From contig JAGOPK010000007.1 of the NCBI GenBank assembly GCA_017992055.1, positions 62,001-126,000 on the forward strand: a stretch of 64,000 nt of DNA, in the 5' to 3' direction. A program made the translations under genes and the position numbers. Below are positions 17,501 to 27,696 of this stretch, piece after piece. The notes under the pieces are model-generated. The model was given only the letters and a program-made list of their open reading frames with translations. It was not told the DNA's origin and did no database searches. The DNA is from Burkholderiaceae bacterium (lineage in GTDB: Bacteria > Pseudomonadota > Gammaproteobacteria > Burkholderiales > Burkholderiaceae_C). How positions within the stretch are numbered: the first letter of the stretch is position 1; each line of letters starts with the position of its first letter.

Positions 17501-18630
17501 TCGGCCGCGGTGGCCAGGCCGGCGCGGCCGCCCAGGTGCTGACCGCCAGCCGCGACGGCACGCTGCGGCGCTGGCGCATCACGCCGCCGCTGCTGCTGGA
17601 TGCTGCGCCACGCTGGGCGCAGAGCGCGGCCTTCAGCCCCGACGGCCGCCAGGTGCTGGTCTGCGGCGAGCGCGACGAGGCCGGCCGCAACTGCCGCATC
17701 GCGCCGCTGGCCGACCTGGGCCAGCGGCCCGAGGCCCAGGCCGACAGCGGCCCCAAGGCCGAGCGCCTGGAGGCCGTGCCGGCCGACAACGTGCAGTTCG
17801 CCGGCTGGAGCCACGACGGCCAGTGGGTGCTGGGCCAGAACATCAGCCACGACATCTATGCCTCGGCGCGGCCGGTGTTGTGGCGCAGCGCCACGCGCGC
17901 ACGCGCCACGCCCGACTGGCTGCTGGGCTGGAACGGCGCCGCCTTCCATCCCGGCCGTGCCGAGCTGGTGACCATGCGCGACGACGGCGAGATCGCGCTG
18001 TGGCCGCTGGCGGCACTGGAGCAGGCCCAGCCCAAGCCGCTGCAGACCTGGGCCGGCCCGCCGACGCGCGTGCCGCCGCTGCTCAGCGCCGACGGCCGCT
18101 GGCTGGCCGCCATCGGCGGCAGCAGCATCTGGCTGTGGGACCGCCAGGCCGATGCCAAGGCGCCGCCGCTGCGCCTGCAAGGCCATGGCGGCGATGTGCG
18201 CCAGATCGCCTTCAGCCGCGACAGCAGCCTGCTGGCCAGCGCCAGCAACGACCGCAGCGCCCGCGTCTGGCGGCTGGCCGCCGCGCGCGGCGAGGACGGC
18301 CAGCCGCCCTCGCTGCTGCTGCAGGGCGGCCACAGCGCCGCGCTGTGGTCGCTGGCCTTCGCCCCCGATGGCCGCCACCTGGTGACCAGCAGCGCCGACA
18401 ACAGCATCCGCGTCTGGGCCTGGGATGTGGCCAGCGGCGAGGCCTGGATGGTCTCGGCCCTGCACCGCCATGGCGATGCGGTCAACGCCGTGGCCTGGCA
18501 CGGCGACGGCCAGCGCATCCTGTCGGCCAGCGACGACGGCACGGTGCAGCTGGCGCCCTGCCAGGCCTGCATCCAGCCGCTGGCGGCGCTGCGCCAGGGT
18601 GCGGCCCAGGTGGTCAGCGGCGAACGCTGA
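14587..18630 (+). CDS. nSTAND1 NTPase with transmembrane helix and WD40 propeller
   Basis: A 1347-residue STAND-class NTPase. The N-terminus NPFPGLRAFKPGESDRFFGR is the entry to the nSTAND1 domain. Walker A is GASGCGKS (52-59) and Walker B is VVVDQFEEIF (156-165), with the DQFEE signature of this family. A winged-helix region and a helix around 530-552 (GLAAAVVLVSFLAAF) follow, then a C-terminal WD40 propeller with repeats such as SASADGTARIW, SASNDRSARVW and SSADNSIRVW. STAND NTPases are switches that oligomerise on ligand binding; the WD40 part is the likely sensor. ATGA overlap with the TIR gene. Older annotations call such proteins HatR-like, which is not a reliable function. Confidence 0.9.
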   Translation: MSPEALALIAANPFPGLRAFKPGESDRFFGRGQQIAELVQRLREVPLVAVSGASGCGKSSLVLAGLLAELRRRHDALDDTDWRPVVMRPGARPIAHLAASLAAVLYRDAPPDEGLDPDATLERRTGALVGALRLGGLGLVEAVRAARLPGDARVLVVVDQFEEIFRFKRMADADEAAAFVKLLLAAADDPASPVSVVLTLRSDALGACAEFRDLPEAVSRGGYLVPRLKREQRKEAIVRPIELRGARIAPRLVQRLLNDVSDDFDDLPVMQHALSRTWQHWAEVGAGSRPIDLEDYEAIGAAADALSNHADEACRSLGALGDPGGVVERVFRALTERVADMAGKGGGQSGEVRRPMPFSQLVAVAGLRELVPASAQAAAEASARASVTQVVERFRRADTALLLPGPEVALDSDPVIDISHESLIRLWRALRAWVQAEAEAATELERLLEDVRRRATENGELRRGRDLARALLWRRVNQPNAAWVGLVGGQGGAGGSGGAAGAALWAGIQQFLADSEQAEARAQRRAALQLWGFRGLAAAVVLVSFLAAFNAARQQRQTLSRELAARSMLALDVDPAHSARLAAQALDEDDSNRRAQYALRQAMAGLEVAQTEQIVQAGAPLAEARYGPGRRRLLLAGGPTVWLHDPATLARTHTLKAPAAVLRAWLVGQGAGERVVALGDDWKLHLLALDAAQPPQALACGGEGNSVSALAAWSAEAAAGAAPPATAQATAQASSAFVAIGCYDGELSLVTLGADGRPVARQTLVPGGGDEATSTALGFSSDGRWLAAGDNAGLGRVWRLDGSGQAPSQALARGWIGAPGGSTPIRHQAAIRDIGFHPSEPSLLASASDDRSARVWRLDLAQGRLAPDLPGQKPYETLAHDRPVASARFVQRVDDDFRLMTVSDKRVFFWTDAQTRDERRHDDWVTEAGVSDDGELLVSASADGTARIWSSRTRTPIAVLRGHRNEVTHAFFGRGGQAGAAAQVLTASRDGTLRRWRITPPLLLDAAPRWAQSAAFSPDGRQVLVCGERDEAGRNCRIAPLADLGQRPEAQADSGPKAERLEAVPADNVQFAGWSHDGQWVLGQNISHDIYASARPVLWRSATRARATPDWLLGWNGAAFHPGRAELVTMRDDGEIALWPLAALEQAQPKPLQTWAGPPTRVPPLLSADGRWLAAIGGSSIWLWDRQADAKAPPLRLQGHGGDVRQIAFSRDSSLLASASNDRSARVWRLAAARGEDGQPPSLLLQGGHSAALWSLAFAPDGRHLVTSSADNSIRVWAWDVASGEAWMVSALHRHGDAVNAVAWHGDGQRILSASDDGTVQLAPCQACIQPLAALRQGAAQVVSGER
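17113..17161 (+). repeat. Near-identical WD40 repeat segment, copy 1
   Basis: This 49-base segment of the nSTAND1-WD40 gene matches the segment at 18229-18277 at 48 of 49 positions (one G/A difference, Asp versus Asn). It encodes the core of a blade ending ARVWRL. Such DNA-level identity within one gene suggests recent duplication or gene conversion of sensor repeats. Confidence 0.85.
18229..18277 (+). repeat. Near-identical WD40 repeat segment, copy 2
   Basis: Second copy of the 49-base WD40 segment, 1116 bp (exactly 372 codons) downstream of copy 1. It preserves the reading frame and differs by one base. Other blades in the same propeller are much more diverged. Confidence 0.85.
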
Positions 18631-18631
18631 C

Positions 18632-18637
18632 TACACT
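18632..18637 (+). promoter_or_regulatory. Possible internal -10 box
   Basis: TACACT lies nine bases upstream of the ATG at 18647, in a 16-bp gap without a ribosome binding site. It could give a near-leaderless internal transcript for the TPR-like gene. The -35 is weak (TGGTCA, 15 bp spacing). Confidence 0.25.
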
Positions 18638-18646
18638 CGGCCGGTC

Positions 18647-19783
18647 ATGGCCGATCCACTGCATCCCGTCGCGCTCCAGGTCGCTGCCGCAGCCCCGTCG
18701 GCGGCCTGCGACAGCCGGCCAGCGACGGCCGGCTGGGCCGCCGTCGGCGCGGCCCGGGCGGCGCTGGACGGCCAGCAGTGGCAGGAGGCCGCCGAGCTGG
18801 CCGGCGCGCTGCTGCCGGCCGGTGCGGCCGACCGGCCCGACGACCTGGCCCTGCAGGCCCAGGCCCGGCTGACGCTGGCGCGGGCCCGCTGGCACCTGGC
18901 CGACTTGGTCGACTGCTGCCACCAGGCCCTGCGCAGCGCCGAGCTGGCGCGCCGCAGCGGCGGCAGCGATGGCCAGGCCGGCGAGATCAGCGCGGCCACG
19001 CTGGCCGCCTTTGCGCTGAGCGAGCTGGAGCTGCAGGACCACGCGCTGCCGCTGGCCCTGAAGGCGCTGGACCTGGCCCAGCAGGCCGAGCATTTCCGGC
19101 TGCTGCCGGTGGCACTGTCCTGCGCGGCCCATGTGCATGCGCGGCTGCTGGACCTGCTGCAGTCCGAGCGCCTGCACATGCTGGCGCTGTCGCATGCGCG
19201 CGAGCGCCGCGACCTGGCCGCGCTGCAGCTGGCCTATGACAACCTGCTGCTGTCGATGAACCACCTGCACCGCATGGCCCAGCGGCGTGGCGACCTGGCG
19301 ACCCAGCAGGCGGTGGTGCAGCGCGCCGTCGCCTACACCAGCCACATCCGCAGCCTGATCGAGGCCGCCGACCTGGACGAATGGCGCCGCATCAGCCTGA
19401 TGCAGCACCTGGGCGAGCTGCTGGGCCTGACCGGCCGGCCCGCCGAGGCACTGCAGCTGCTGCAGGACAGCCTGGCCCGCGCGCGCCGCCAGGACTCCGC
19501 CTATCTGACGCTGGACGCACAGACCCTGCTGGCCGAGCTGCTGCAGCGCCAGGGCCAGCCCGAGGCCGCGCTGGCCTGCCTGGGCGACAGCCTGGACTCG
19601 CAGGCCATGGGCCAGGCCGGCTATCGGCGCCAGCACCTGGGCCTGCAGGTGGCCCGGTCCTGCCTGCTGGCGCTGGGCCGCGAGGCACCGGCCCAGGAGC
19701 TGGCGCGACGCGCCGACACCTTGCAGAGCCGGCACGAACAGCTGCGCCAGGACATGCTGGGCCGGCTGGCGCTGGCGCACTGA
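18647..19783 (+). CDS. Helical-repeat (TPR-like) protein of the TIR-STAND operon
   Basis: A 378-residue, almost entirely helical protein with Ala/Leu-rich paired helices, for example AARAALDGQQWQEAAELAGA, LPLALKALDLAQQAEHFRLL and RPAEALQLLQDSLARARRQD. These resemble tetratricopeptide repeats, about eight to nine pairs. No enzymatic motif, signal peptide or membrane helix is visible. It starts 16 bp after the STAND gene and is probably the third operon member. It may scaffold or sense for the TIR/STAND pair, or supply repeats that bind a partner; this is inference. A TACACT box nine bases before the ATG could drive it separately. Confidence 0.75.
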   Translation: MADPLHPVALQVAAAAPSAACDSRPATAGWAAVGAARAALDGQQWQEAAELAGALLPAGAADRPDDLALQAQARLTLARARWHLADLVDCCHQALRSAELARRSGGSDGQAGEISAATLAAFALSELELQDHALPLALKALDLAQQAEHFRLLPVALSCAAHVHARLLDLLQSERLHMLALSHARERRDLAALQLAYDNLLLSMNHLHRMAQRRGDLATQQAVVQRAVAYTSHIRSLIEAADLDEWRRISLMQHLGELLGLTGRPAEALQLLQDSLARARRQDSAYLTLDAQTLLAELLQRQGQPEAALACLGDSLDSQAMGQAGYRRQHLGLQVARSCLLALGREAPAQELARRADTLQSRHEQLRQDMLGRLALAH

Positions 19784-19827
19784 GCTGCGCAGCCCGGCGC
19801 TGCGCCCGGCGGTGCCGCGCCTGCGCT

Positions 19828-22616
19828 TCAGGCCGCCGCCACCCGCACTGCGCAGTACTTGAACTCGGGGATGCGCGCGGTCGGGTCGAGTGCCGGGTTG
19901 GTCAGCAGGTTGGCCGCGGCCTCGGTGTAGGCGAAGGGAATGAACACCGTGCCGTCGGGCGTGCCGTCGTCGCGGCGCGCGGTCAGCGTGACCGCGCCGC
20001 GCCGGCTGCTCACCGTGATGGGCTGGCCGGGGCTCAGGCCCAGTCGGGCCAGCTCGGCACCGTTGAGCGCCGCGGTGGGCGCCGGCTCGATGGCATCGAG
20101 CACGGCGCTGCGCCGCGTCATGCTGCCGGTGTGCCAGTGCTCCAGCTGGCGGCCGGTGATCAGCACCAGCGGCCAGTCGCCATCGGGTCTTTCGTCCGGC
20201 GGCCGCAGCCCGGCCGGCACCAGGTGCAGCCGGCCATCGTCGGTGGCGAAGTGCTCGGTGAAGACGATGGGCTGGCCCGGATCGGCCGCGTCCAGGCAGG
20301 GATAGGTGACGCTGGATTCGCGCTCCAGCCGCTGCCAGCTGATGCCGGCGATGCTGGCATGCATGGCCTGGCGCATCTCCTCGTAGACCGCGGCGACGCC
20401 GGAGTCCGGGCCTTCGTACTTCCAATCCAGCCCCAGGCGTTGCGCGATCTGCTGCAGGATCCACAGGTCCTGCCTGGCCTCGCCCGGCGGCTGCAGCGCA
20501 CGCCGGCCCAGCTGCACCATGCGGTCGGTGTTGGTCACGCTGCCGCTCTTCTCGGGCCAGGCGCTGGCCGGCAGCACCACGTCGGCCAGCCAGGCGGTCT
20601 CGGTCATGAACAGGTCCTGCACCACCAGGTGCTGCAGGTTCGCCAGGCCGGCGCGGGCATGGGCCAGATCGGGGTCGCTCATGGCCGGGTTCTCGCCCAT
20701 GATCAGCATGCCGCGGATGCGGCGTGGATCGTCGTCCGGCGCCTGGGCCTGCTTCAGGATCTCGACCACCGTCAGCCCCGGCTGCTCGGCCAGCGGCACG
20801 CCCCAGAAGCGCTCGAACCAGGCGCGCGCGCCGGCATCGGTGACGCGCTGGTAGTTGGGCAGCATCATCGGGATCAGGCCGGCGTCGCTGGCGCCCTGCA
20901 CATTGTTCTGGCCACGCAGCGGATGCAGGCCGGTGCCGGGCCGGCCGATCTGGCCGGCCACGGCGGCCAGCGCGATCAGGCAGCGCGCGTTGTCGGTGCC
21001 GTGCACATGCTGGCTGACGCCCATGCCCCAGAGGATCATGGACGCTCTGGATGTGGCATAGGCACGCGCCACCTCGCGGATCGTCTCGGCCCCGATGCCG
21101 CACACCGCGGCCATGCGCTCGGGGCTGAAGGCCGCCACATGGGCCGCCAGCTCGGCATAGCCGCGGGTACGGGAGGCGATGAAGTCCTGCGCCACCAGGC
21201 CCTCGTCGATGATCGTGTGGATCATCGCGTTGAGCAGGGCCACGTCGCCGCCGGGCTTGAAGTTCAGCGTGCGCCAGGCCTGGCGCGACAGCTCGGTGCG
21301 CCGTGGGTCGGCGATGACGATGCGCGCGCCGCGGGCGGCGGCGTTTTTCATCCAGCTGGCGGCCACCGGGTGGTTGCTGGTGGGGTTGCTGCCGATGACG
21401 AAGATCAGCTCGGCCTCGCCCACGTCGCCGACCGGATTGCTGACCGCGCCCGAGCCCACGCCCTCCAGCAGCGCGGCCACGCTGCTGGCATGGCACAGCC
21501 GGGTGCAGTGGTCCACATGGTGGCTGCCGAAGCCGGTGCGCACCAGCTTCTGGAACAGGTAGGCCTCCTCGTTGCTGCCCTTGGCCGAGCCGAAGCCGGC
21601 CAGCGCATCCGGGCCATGGGCCTGGCGCAGCTGGCACAGGCCGGCGGCGGCGCGGTCCAGCGCCTCGTCCCAGCTGGCCTCGCGGAACACCGCCGACCAG
21701 TCCTCGGGGCGCACTGGCACGGCGGCGTCCTTGGCCACGCCGTCGCGCCGCACCAGCGGCCGGGTCAGGCGCTGGCGGTGGTGCACATAGTCGTAGCCGA
21801 AGCGGCCCTTGACGCACAGCCGGCCCTGGTTGGCCGGGCCGTCGCGGCCTTGCACCGCGACGATGCGGTCGCCCTGGCCGTCTGCAGCGTCGCCGTTCTG
21901 GATCTGATAGGTCACCAGGCAGCCGACGCCGCAGTACGGGCACACCGAATCGACCTCGCGGTCCACGCGCGCGCCATCGGCCACCGTGCGCGGCAGCAGG
22001 GCACCGGTGGGACAGGCCTGCACGCATTCGCCGCAGCCCACGCAGCTGCTGTCGCCCAGGGCATCGCCCAGGTCGAAGGCGATCTGGGCCGCGGCGCCGC
22101 GCTGCATCAGGCCGATCACATCGTTGCCCTGCGTCTCGCGGCAAGCGCGCAGGCAGCGCGTGCACTGGATGCAGGCATCGAGGTTGACGACCATGGCCGG
22201 GTGCGAGCGATCCACCGCCAGCGGCTCGGGGCGCAACGCGGCCAGCGCCGGCCGGGCCGTCACGTCCAGGCGCCGGGCCCAGTCGCCCAGTTCTCCGTAA
22301 GCCGGGGCCTCGGCCGGTGGCCGGTCGGCCAGCAGCAGCTCCAGCACCAGCTGCTGGCTGCGGCGCGCGCGCGGGCTGTCGCTGCGCACCTGCAGGCCGG
22401 CGCTGGGCGCCCGGCAGCAGCTGGCGGCCAGCGTGCGCTCGCCGTCGATCTCGACCACGCAGGCGCGGCAGTTGCCATCGGCGCGCTCGCCCCGCTGCGG
22501 CCCGGCATGGCACAGGTGCGGGATTTCCACGCCATGGCGCAGCGCGGCCTGCCAGATCGACTCGCCGGGCTCGGCCTGCACCGTGCGGCCGTCGAGCACA
22601 AAGGGGATGGCGGCCG

Positions 22617-22620
<4 letters not shown>
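19828..22620 (-). CDS. fdsA: NAD-dependent formate dehydrogenase, molybdenum subunit
   Basis: A 930-residue catalytic subunit that oxidises formate to CO2. Order: a plant-type [2Fe-2S] domain (CHAG, GNCRAC, ASCC), a His/Cys cluster region, two [4Fe-4S] motifs CIQCTRCLRACRE and CVGCGECVQACPTGA, then the molybdopterin domain beginning with CPYCGVGCLV and CVKGRFG. The metal-ligand residue is Cys376 (VDHCTRLCHASS), a normal TGC codon, so this is the cysteine and not the selenocysteine type. The C-terminal molydopterin dinucleotide-binding domain is complete. Overlaps the upstream fdsB stop by four bases. No fdsC/fdhD chaperone gene is adjacent. Confidence 0.93.
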
Positions 22621-24434
<1,814 letters not shown>

Positions 24435-24468
24435 GGACCGCACTGTGGCGGCAAGCGGCCGGGCTTGT

Positions 24469-24488
24469 CCAATCGATCCGGCGATTGG
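24469..24488. promoter_or_regulatory. Inverted repeat upstream of fdsB, likely LysR operator
   Basis: CCAATCG-(6 bases)-CGATTGG is a perfect dyad 35 bp upstream of the fdsB start and downstream of the LysR gene. Its position and symmetry fit a regulator site controlling fdsBA. There is no following T run, so it is not a typical terminator. Confidence 0.45.
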
Positions 24489-24497
24489 CCCGATCAG

Positions 24498-24517
24498 CGG
24501 CCTGAATGATCAGGCCG
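24498..24517 (-). terminator. Hairpin over the LysR stop codon
   Basis: CGGCCTGA-ATGA-TCAGGCCG has perfect 8-base arms and a 4-base loop. On the minus strand the stem includes the TGA stop of the LysR gene. It lacks a T tract, so intrinsic termination would be weak; it may instead protect the 3' end. Confidence 0.35.
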
Positions 24518-25454
24518 GTGCCAGCATGCCGCTGTGCGCGCGCGCCTCGGCCAGCCAATCGGCCGAGCCGGCCAGGTCCAGCGCCGCCTGCAGGGCCCGC
24601 GTGGGCGGCGCGCCGGGCGCGCTGAGAAAGCCGATCGGCGTGACCAGCTGCGGCGCCCCCAGCGGCCGCGCCAGCAGGCCGGGCTGGTGGCGCAGGCCGT
24701 CGACCAGGGCGCCGGGCAGCACACCGGCCAGGCCGCGGCCGGCCTGCACCGCCACCTGCAGGGCCAGCACCGAATCGGTCTGCAGCGCCGGCCGCGCCGC
24801 CACGCCAGCCTGGGCGAAAGCGCCGTCCACCAGGTGGCGGTGGTGCATGTCGGGTGTCAGCAGCACCAGGCGGCGGCCGGCGGCCTCGGCCCAGCCCAGC
24901 GGCGCGCCGAAGCGCAGCGGCCCGGCCGCACCATCGCACTCCAGCAGAAAGTAGTGCTCCTGGTACTGCTGGCAGCAGTCCAGGCGGCGCTGCGCCACCT
25001 CGGCGCGGCCGGTGTAGCCCAGCGCCAGGTCGAGGGACAGCGCCTCCAGGCCGGCCTCGATCTCGGGCGAGCTGGCCGAGCGCAGCTCGGGCTCCAGCCC
25101 CGGATGCCGGGCCTGCAGCGCGGCGGCAAAACGTGCCGCCACCGGCAGCGCGCTGGGCACGGCGGCCAGGGCCAGGCGGCCGCCGGGCGTGCCGGCCAGC
25201 GCGGCCACGGTCTGGCGCAGGGCCTCGGCCTCGTGCAGCAGGCGGTGGCCATGGGCCAGCACCGCCTCGCCCTCGGGCGTCAGGCCCAGGTACTGGCGGC
25301 CGCGCCGCACCAGGGCCAGGCCATGGTGGGCCTCCAGCGCGCGGATGGCATTGGACAGCGCCGGCTGCGTGATGTGGCAGGCCTGGGCGGCACGGCCGAA
25401 GTGGCGGTGCCGGGCCAGCGCCGCCAGGTAGCGCAGCGCGTCAAGCTGGTTCAC
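24510..25454 (-). CDS. LysR-type regulator next to formate dehydrogenase
   Basis: A 314-residue LysR factor with the usual winged helix (MNQLDALRYLAALARHRHFG, RAAQACHITQPALSNAIRAL) and effector domain. It lies directly upstream of fdsBA on the same strand, the position of the regulator in other formate dehydrogenase clusters, and probably activates the operon in response to formate or redox state. The hydrogen peroxide sensor OxyR has a similar N-terminus (QPALSNAIRALE), but OxyR-type conserved cysteines are not placed as expected here. Start ATG at 25454. Confidence 0.85.
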   Translation of the reverse strand: MNQLDALRYLAALARHRHFGRAAQACHITQPALSNAIRALEAHHGLALVRRGRQYLGLTPEGEAVLAHGHRLLHEAEALRQTVAALAGTPGGRLALAAVPSALPVAARFAAALQARHPGLEPELRSASSPEIEAGLEALSLDLALGYTGRAEVAQRRLDCCQQYQEHYFLLECDGAAGPLRFGAPLGWAEAAGRRLVLLTPDMHHRHLVDGAFAQAGVAARPALQTDSVLALQVAVQAGRGLAGVLPGALVDGLRHQPGLLARPLGAPQLVTPIGFLSAPGAPPTRALQAALDLAGSADWLAEARAHSGMLAPA

Positions 25455-25460
25455 GCTGGT

Positions 25461-26111
25461 TCACGCCCGGTGCGCCGCCGCCGGCGGCAGGCCCAGCTGG
25501 CGCTCATGCCAGCGCGACAGCAGGGCCAGCGCGCAGATCGCGCCCAGGCCGGCAAAGCCCATGTCGCTCTGAGTGTCCCAGGGGTCGCCCTGGGTGCCCA
25601 GGAACTCGTCGGCCCCCTGGCCCAGGGCCACGGCGGCGGCCCATTCGATCAGCTCGTAGCTGGCGCTGATGGCCAGCACCACGCTGAGCACCAGAAAGCC
25701 CAGCATGCGCGGCCCCAGGCCGTAGCCGGCGCGGCGCAGCACCTCGCGCGCCACCATCGCCGGCACCAAGCCCTGCATGAAGTGGCCGATCTTGTCGTAG
25801 GGGTTGCGCGACAGCTCCCAGGCCTGCTGCATCCAGAAGCCCAGCGGCACGCGCGCATAGCTGTAGGCGCCGCCCAGGATCAGCACCAGCGCATGCAGGG
25901 CGATCAGCGCATACAGCAGGCTGGTCAGCGGATAGCGGCCCTGGGTCGCGGCCAGCAGCGGCAACGCGACCAGCACCGGCGCCACCTCCAGCCACCAGGT
26001 GATGCGGTCGAACGGCCGCCAGGCCGAGACCAGCAGCGCGGCCAGCACCAGGCCGGCCAGGGCCAGCAGCTGCGGCCGCGAGGGCGTGGAACGGGGCGAG
26101 AACAGGGGCAT
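25461..26111 (-). CDS. DUF2238 (YjdF-like) membrane protein
   Basis: A 216-residue integral membrane protein with about six hydrophobic segments, for example LLALAGLVLAALLVSAW, LYALIALHALVLILGGAYSY and MLGFLVLSVVLAISASYELI. The DUF2238 core is clear: RNPYDKIGHFMQGLVPAMVAR and ADEFLGTQGDPWDTQSDMGF. The family is of unknown function. The start ATG at 26111 follows the composition change from a spurious extension. It ends seven bases from the LysR start, with no clear regulatory link. Confidence 0.88.
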   Translation of the reverse strand: MPLFSPRSTPSRPQLLALAGLVLAALLVSAWRPFDRITWWLEVAPVLVALPLLAATQGRYPLTSLLYALIALHALVLILGGAYSYARVPLGFWMQQAWELSRNPYDKIGHFMQGLVPAMVAREVLRRAGYGLGPRMLGFLVLSVVLAISASYELIEWAAAVALGQGADEFLGTQGDPWDTQSDMGFAGLGAICALALLSRWHERQLGLPPAAAHRA

Positions 26112-26161
26112 GGCGGCAGCATAACCGCCGCCCCCGGGCCGGACGGCCGGGCCGGCGAGGC

Positions 26162-26659
26162 TCAGGCCGTCGGCTCGCGCTGCGTCTTCAGCAGCGTGGT
26201 CAGCGGCGGCGCCTGGCGCAGCGCCTGGGCATGCGGGGCCACGGCCTGCTCGATCAGCGCACGCACCGCGGGGCGTGCCAGGTCGCCGCCGCCGGCCAGG
26301 GTCATGCGGCGCAGCGTGCCCGGCTCGCCGTGCAGCAGGCCCTGCGGATCGTGCAGGCCATGGCCCTGGGCGAAGAACAGCGTCACACGGCGCGCCTGGC
26401 CGGCAATCGACAGCAGGGTCTGGGCCGAGCGCGGCCCGCTGGCGATGGCAAACACCAGGGCCGTGGGCGTGTCGTAGACCAGCTCGTAGCCACGCGCAAA
26501 CTGCGCCTGCAGCTGCGAGCGGGCCTCGCGCAGCGGCGCGGCCACCGCCGGCGCCAGCCGCGCCAGCAGGACGGCGATGCGGTCCTCGGTGTCGCACAGC
26601 TGCGCGGCGGCGCGGCGGTCCGACGGGCCGCTGGCGGCATGGCCGTGGACGATGTTCAT
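26162..26659 (-). CDS. DUF1801-like protein
   Basis: A 165-residue soluble protein. Motifs such as RIAVLLARLAPAVAAPLREA, GYELVYDTPTALVFAIASG, RRVTLFFAQGHGLHDP and a C-terminal LIEQAVAPHAQAL match the pattern of small DUF1801 (YdhG-like, iron-chaperone-fold) proteins. The reaction is unknown. The ATG at 26659 has GGGGAG upstream (RC of about 26667-26672). The downstream gene at 26778-27197 is of the same general type, so the two may be an old duplication. Confidence 0.6.
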   Translation of the reverse strand: MNIVHGHAASGPSDRRAAAQLCDTEDRIAVLLARLAPAVAAPLREARSQLQAQFARGYELVYDTPTALVFAIASGPRSAQTLLSIAGQARRVTLFFAQGHGLHDPQGLLHGEPGTLRRMTLAGGGDLARPAVRALIEQAVAPHAQALRQAPPLTTLLKTQREPTA

Positions 26660-26777
26660 GCGGATCTCCCCTGGTCTTGTGCACTCGGCGGCCGCTGCCA
26701 CCGAGGTGTGTGGATTCTGGGTGGCCGCCGGGCGTTTTCCCAACCCCCAGAACACCCTGGCGGCGGCGCCGGGTGCG

Positions 26778-27197
26778 TCAGCGCATCAGCGGCACCAGGC
26801 TGCGGCGCAGCGCGTCCAGCAGCACCGGGTCACCGTCGGCCACGCTGCCATGGCGAAAGCGCAGCACCCGCGGATCGGGGCCGCGCACCGGCCGCGGCGG
26901 TGGCCGGCGCGGGCCCGGCACCTGCACCAGGGCCAGATGGGTGGCCTGGCGGTAGGGCGTCAGCGACAGCAGGGCGCGGCCGTTGTACAGATAGACCAGA
27001 TTGCCCCACTTGATGCTGGGCACCAGGCCCGGACCGGCGCTCAGCACCAGCCGGTGCAGGCCCAGCAGCGTGGCGGCCTGGCGCGGCGGCATCATCTCCA
27101 GCCAGCTCTCGAACAACCGGTCGGGCAGCACCAGCGGATGCGCACGCGCGGCGGCGCTGACCGCCGCCGCCCGGCGCGGCGTGACACGCATGTCCAT
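26778..27197 (-). CDS. DUF1801 domain protein
   Basis: A 139-residue soluble protein of the DUF1801 type: LHRLVLSAGPGLVPSIKWGN followed by LVYLYNGRALLSLTPYRQAT is the strand-helix core of this family. The C-terminus LLDALRRSLVPLM is short. Start ATG 27197 is preceded by a GAAGGGG ribosome binding site; the second ATG (27191) is possible. Function unknown; not linked to an obvious pathway here. Confidence 0.65.
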   Translation of the reverse strand: MDMRVTPRRAAAVSAAARAHPLVLPDRLFESWLEMMPPRQAATLLGLHRLVLSAGPGLVPSIKWGNLVYLYNGRALLSLTPYRQATHLALVQVPGPRRPPPRPVRGPDPRVLRFRHGSVADGDPVLLDALRRSLVPLMR

Positions 27198-27290
27198 TCA
27201 AGACCCCTTCGCGACGGCCAGGGAGGTGGCGGCCGGCGGATGCCAGTCGCGCGGCGGGCGGTGTGGGCGGCAGGCAGTGCTCATCGGGCA

Positions 27291-27590
27291 TCAGTCCCGG
27301 GGCCAGGCGTTGAACAGCTCGAACAGCTGCAGCGCCTGGGCGCGCAGGCCGGCATCGCCCGCGGCATGGGCCGCGGCAATGCGCTCGAAGGCATACAGCC
27401 GGTCGTAGCGCAGGCGCTGCGGCGCCAGCGCCAGGCCCTGGCCGCGCATGGCGGCGGCAAACCCGGCCAGCAGCGCACGGCTGATGCAGGCCGACGGAAC
27501 CAGGGCCGGCACCACGGCCGGCGCAGGCGCCGCGGGCCAGACACAGTCGGGCAGCGACGGGAGTTCGGTGACCTCGGGCACGGGAATCAT
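27291..27590 (-). CDS. Small hypothetical protein
   Basis: A 99-residue protein beginning MIPVPEVTELPSLPDCVWPA, with helical remainder (AQALQLFELFNAWPRD at the C-terminus). It has a plausible ribosome binding site (GGAG, ten bases upstream). No family recognised, no signal peptide or membrane segment. It lies between ypfJ and the DUF1801 genes on the same strand. Confidence 0.5.
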   Translation of the reverse strand: MIPVPEVTELPSLPDCVWPAAPAPAVVPALVPSACISRALLAGFAAAMRGQGLALAPQRLRYDRLYAFERIAAAHAAGDAGLRAQALQLFELFNAWPRD

Positions 27591-27696
27591 GGCAGCAGCT
27601 CCGGACGGGACAGGCTGATGCCCATGATGCGTGGCCGGCCCGGACGGCGATGCGCCGAGAAGCGGGGCAATCTCCGTGCAAAGCCCTGCTGAACAG

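Noticed and set aside
21493-21495. Possible selenocysteine at the formate dehydrogenase metal ligand
   Set aside because: The codon is TGC (Cys376); no in-frame TGA or SECIS-type need.
18614-22513. Long minus-strand frame of 1299 codons spanning the TPR-like gene and part of fdsA
   Set aside because: It lacks family motifs and is out of frame with fdsA, which shows all iron-sulfur and molybdenum motifs.
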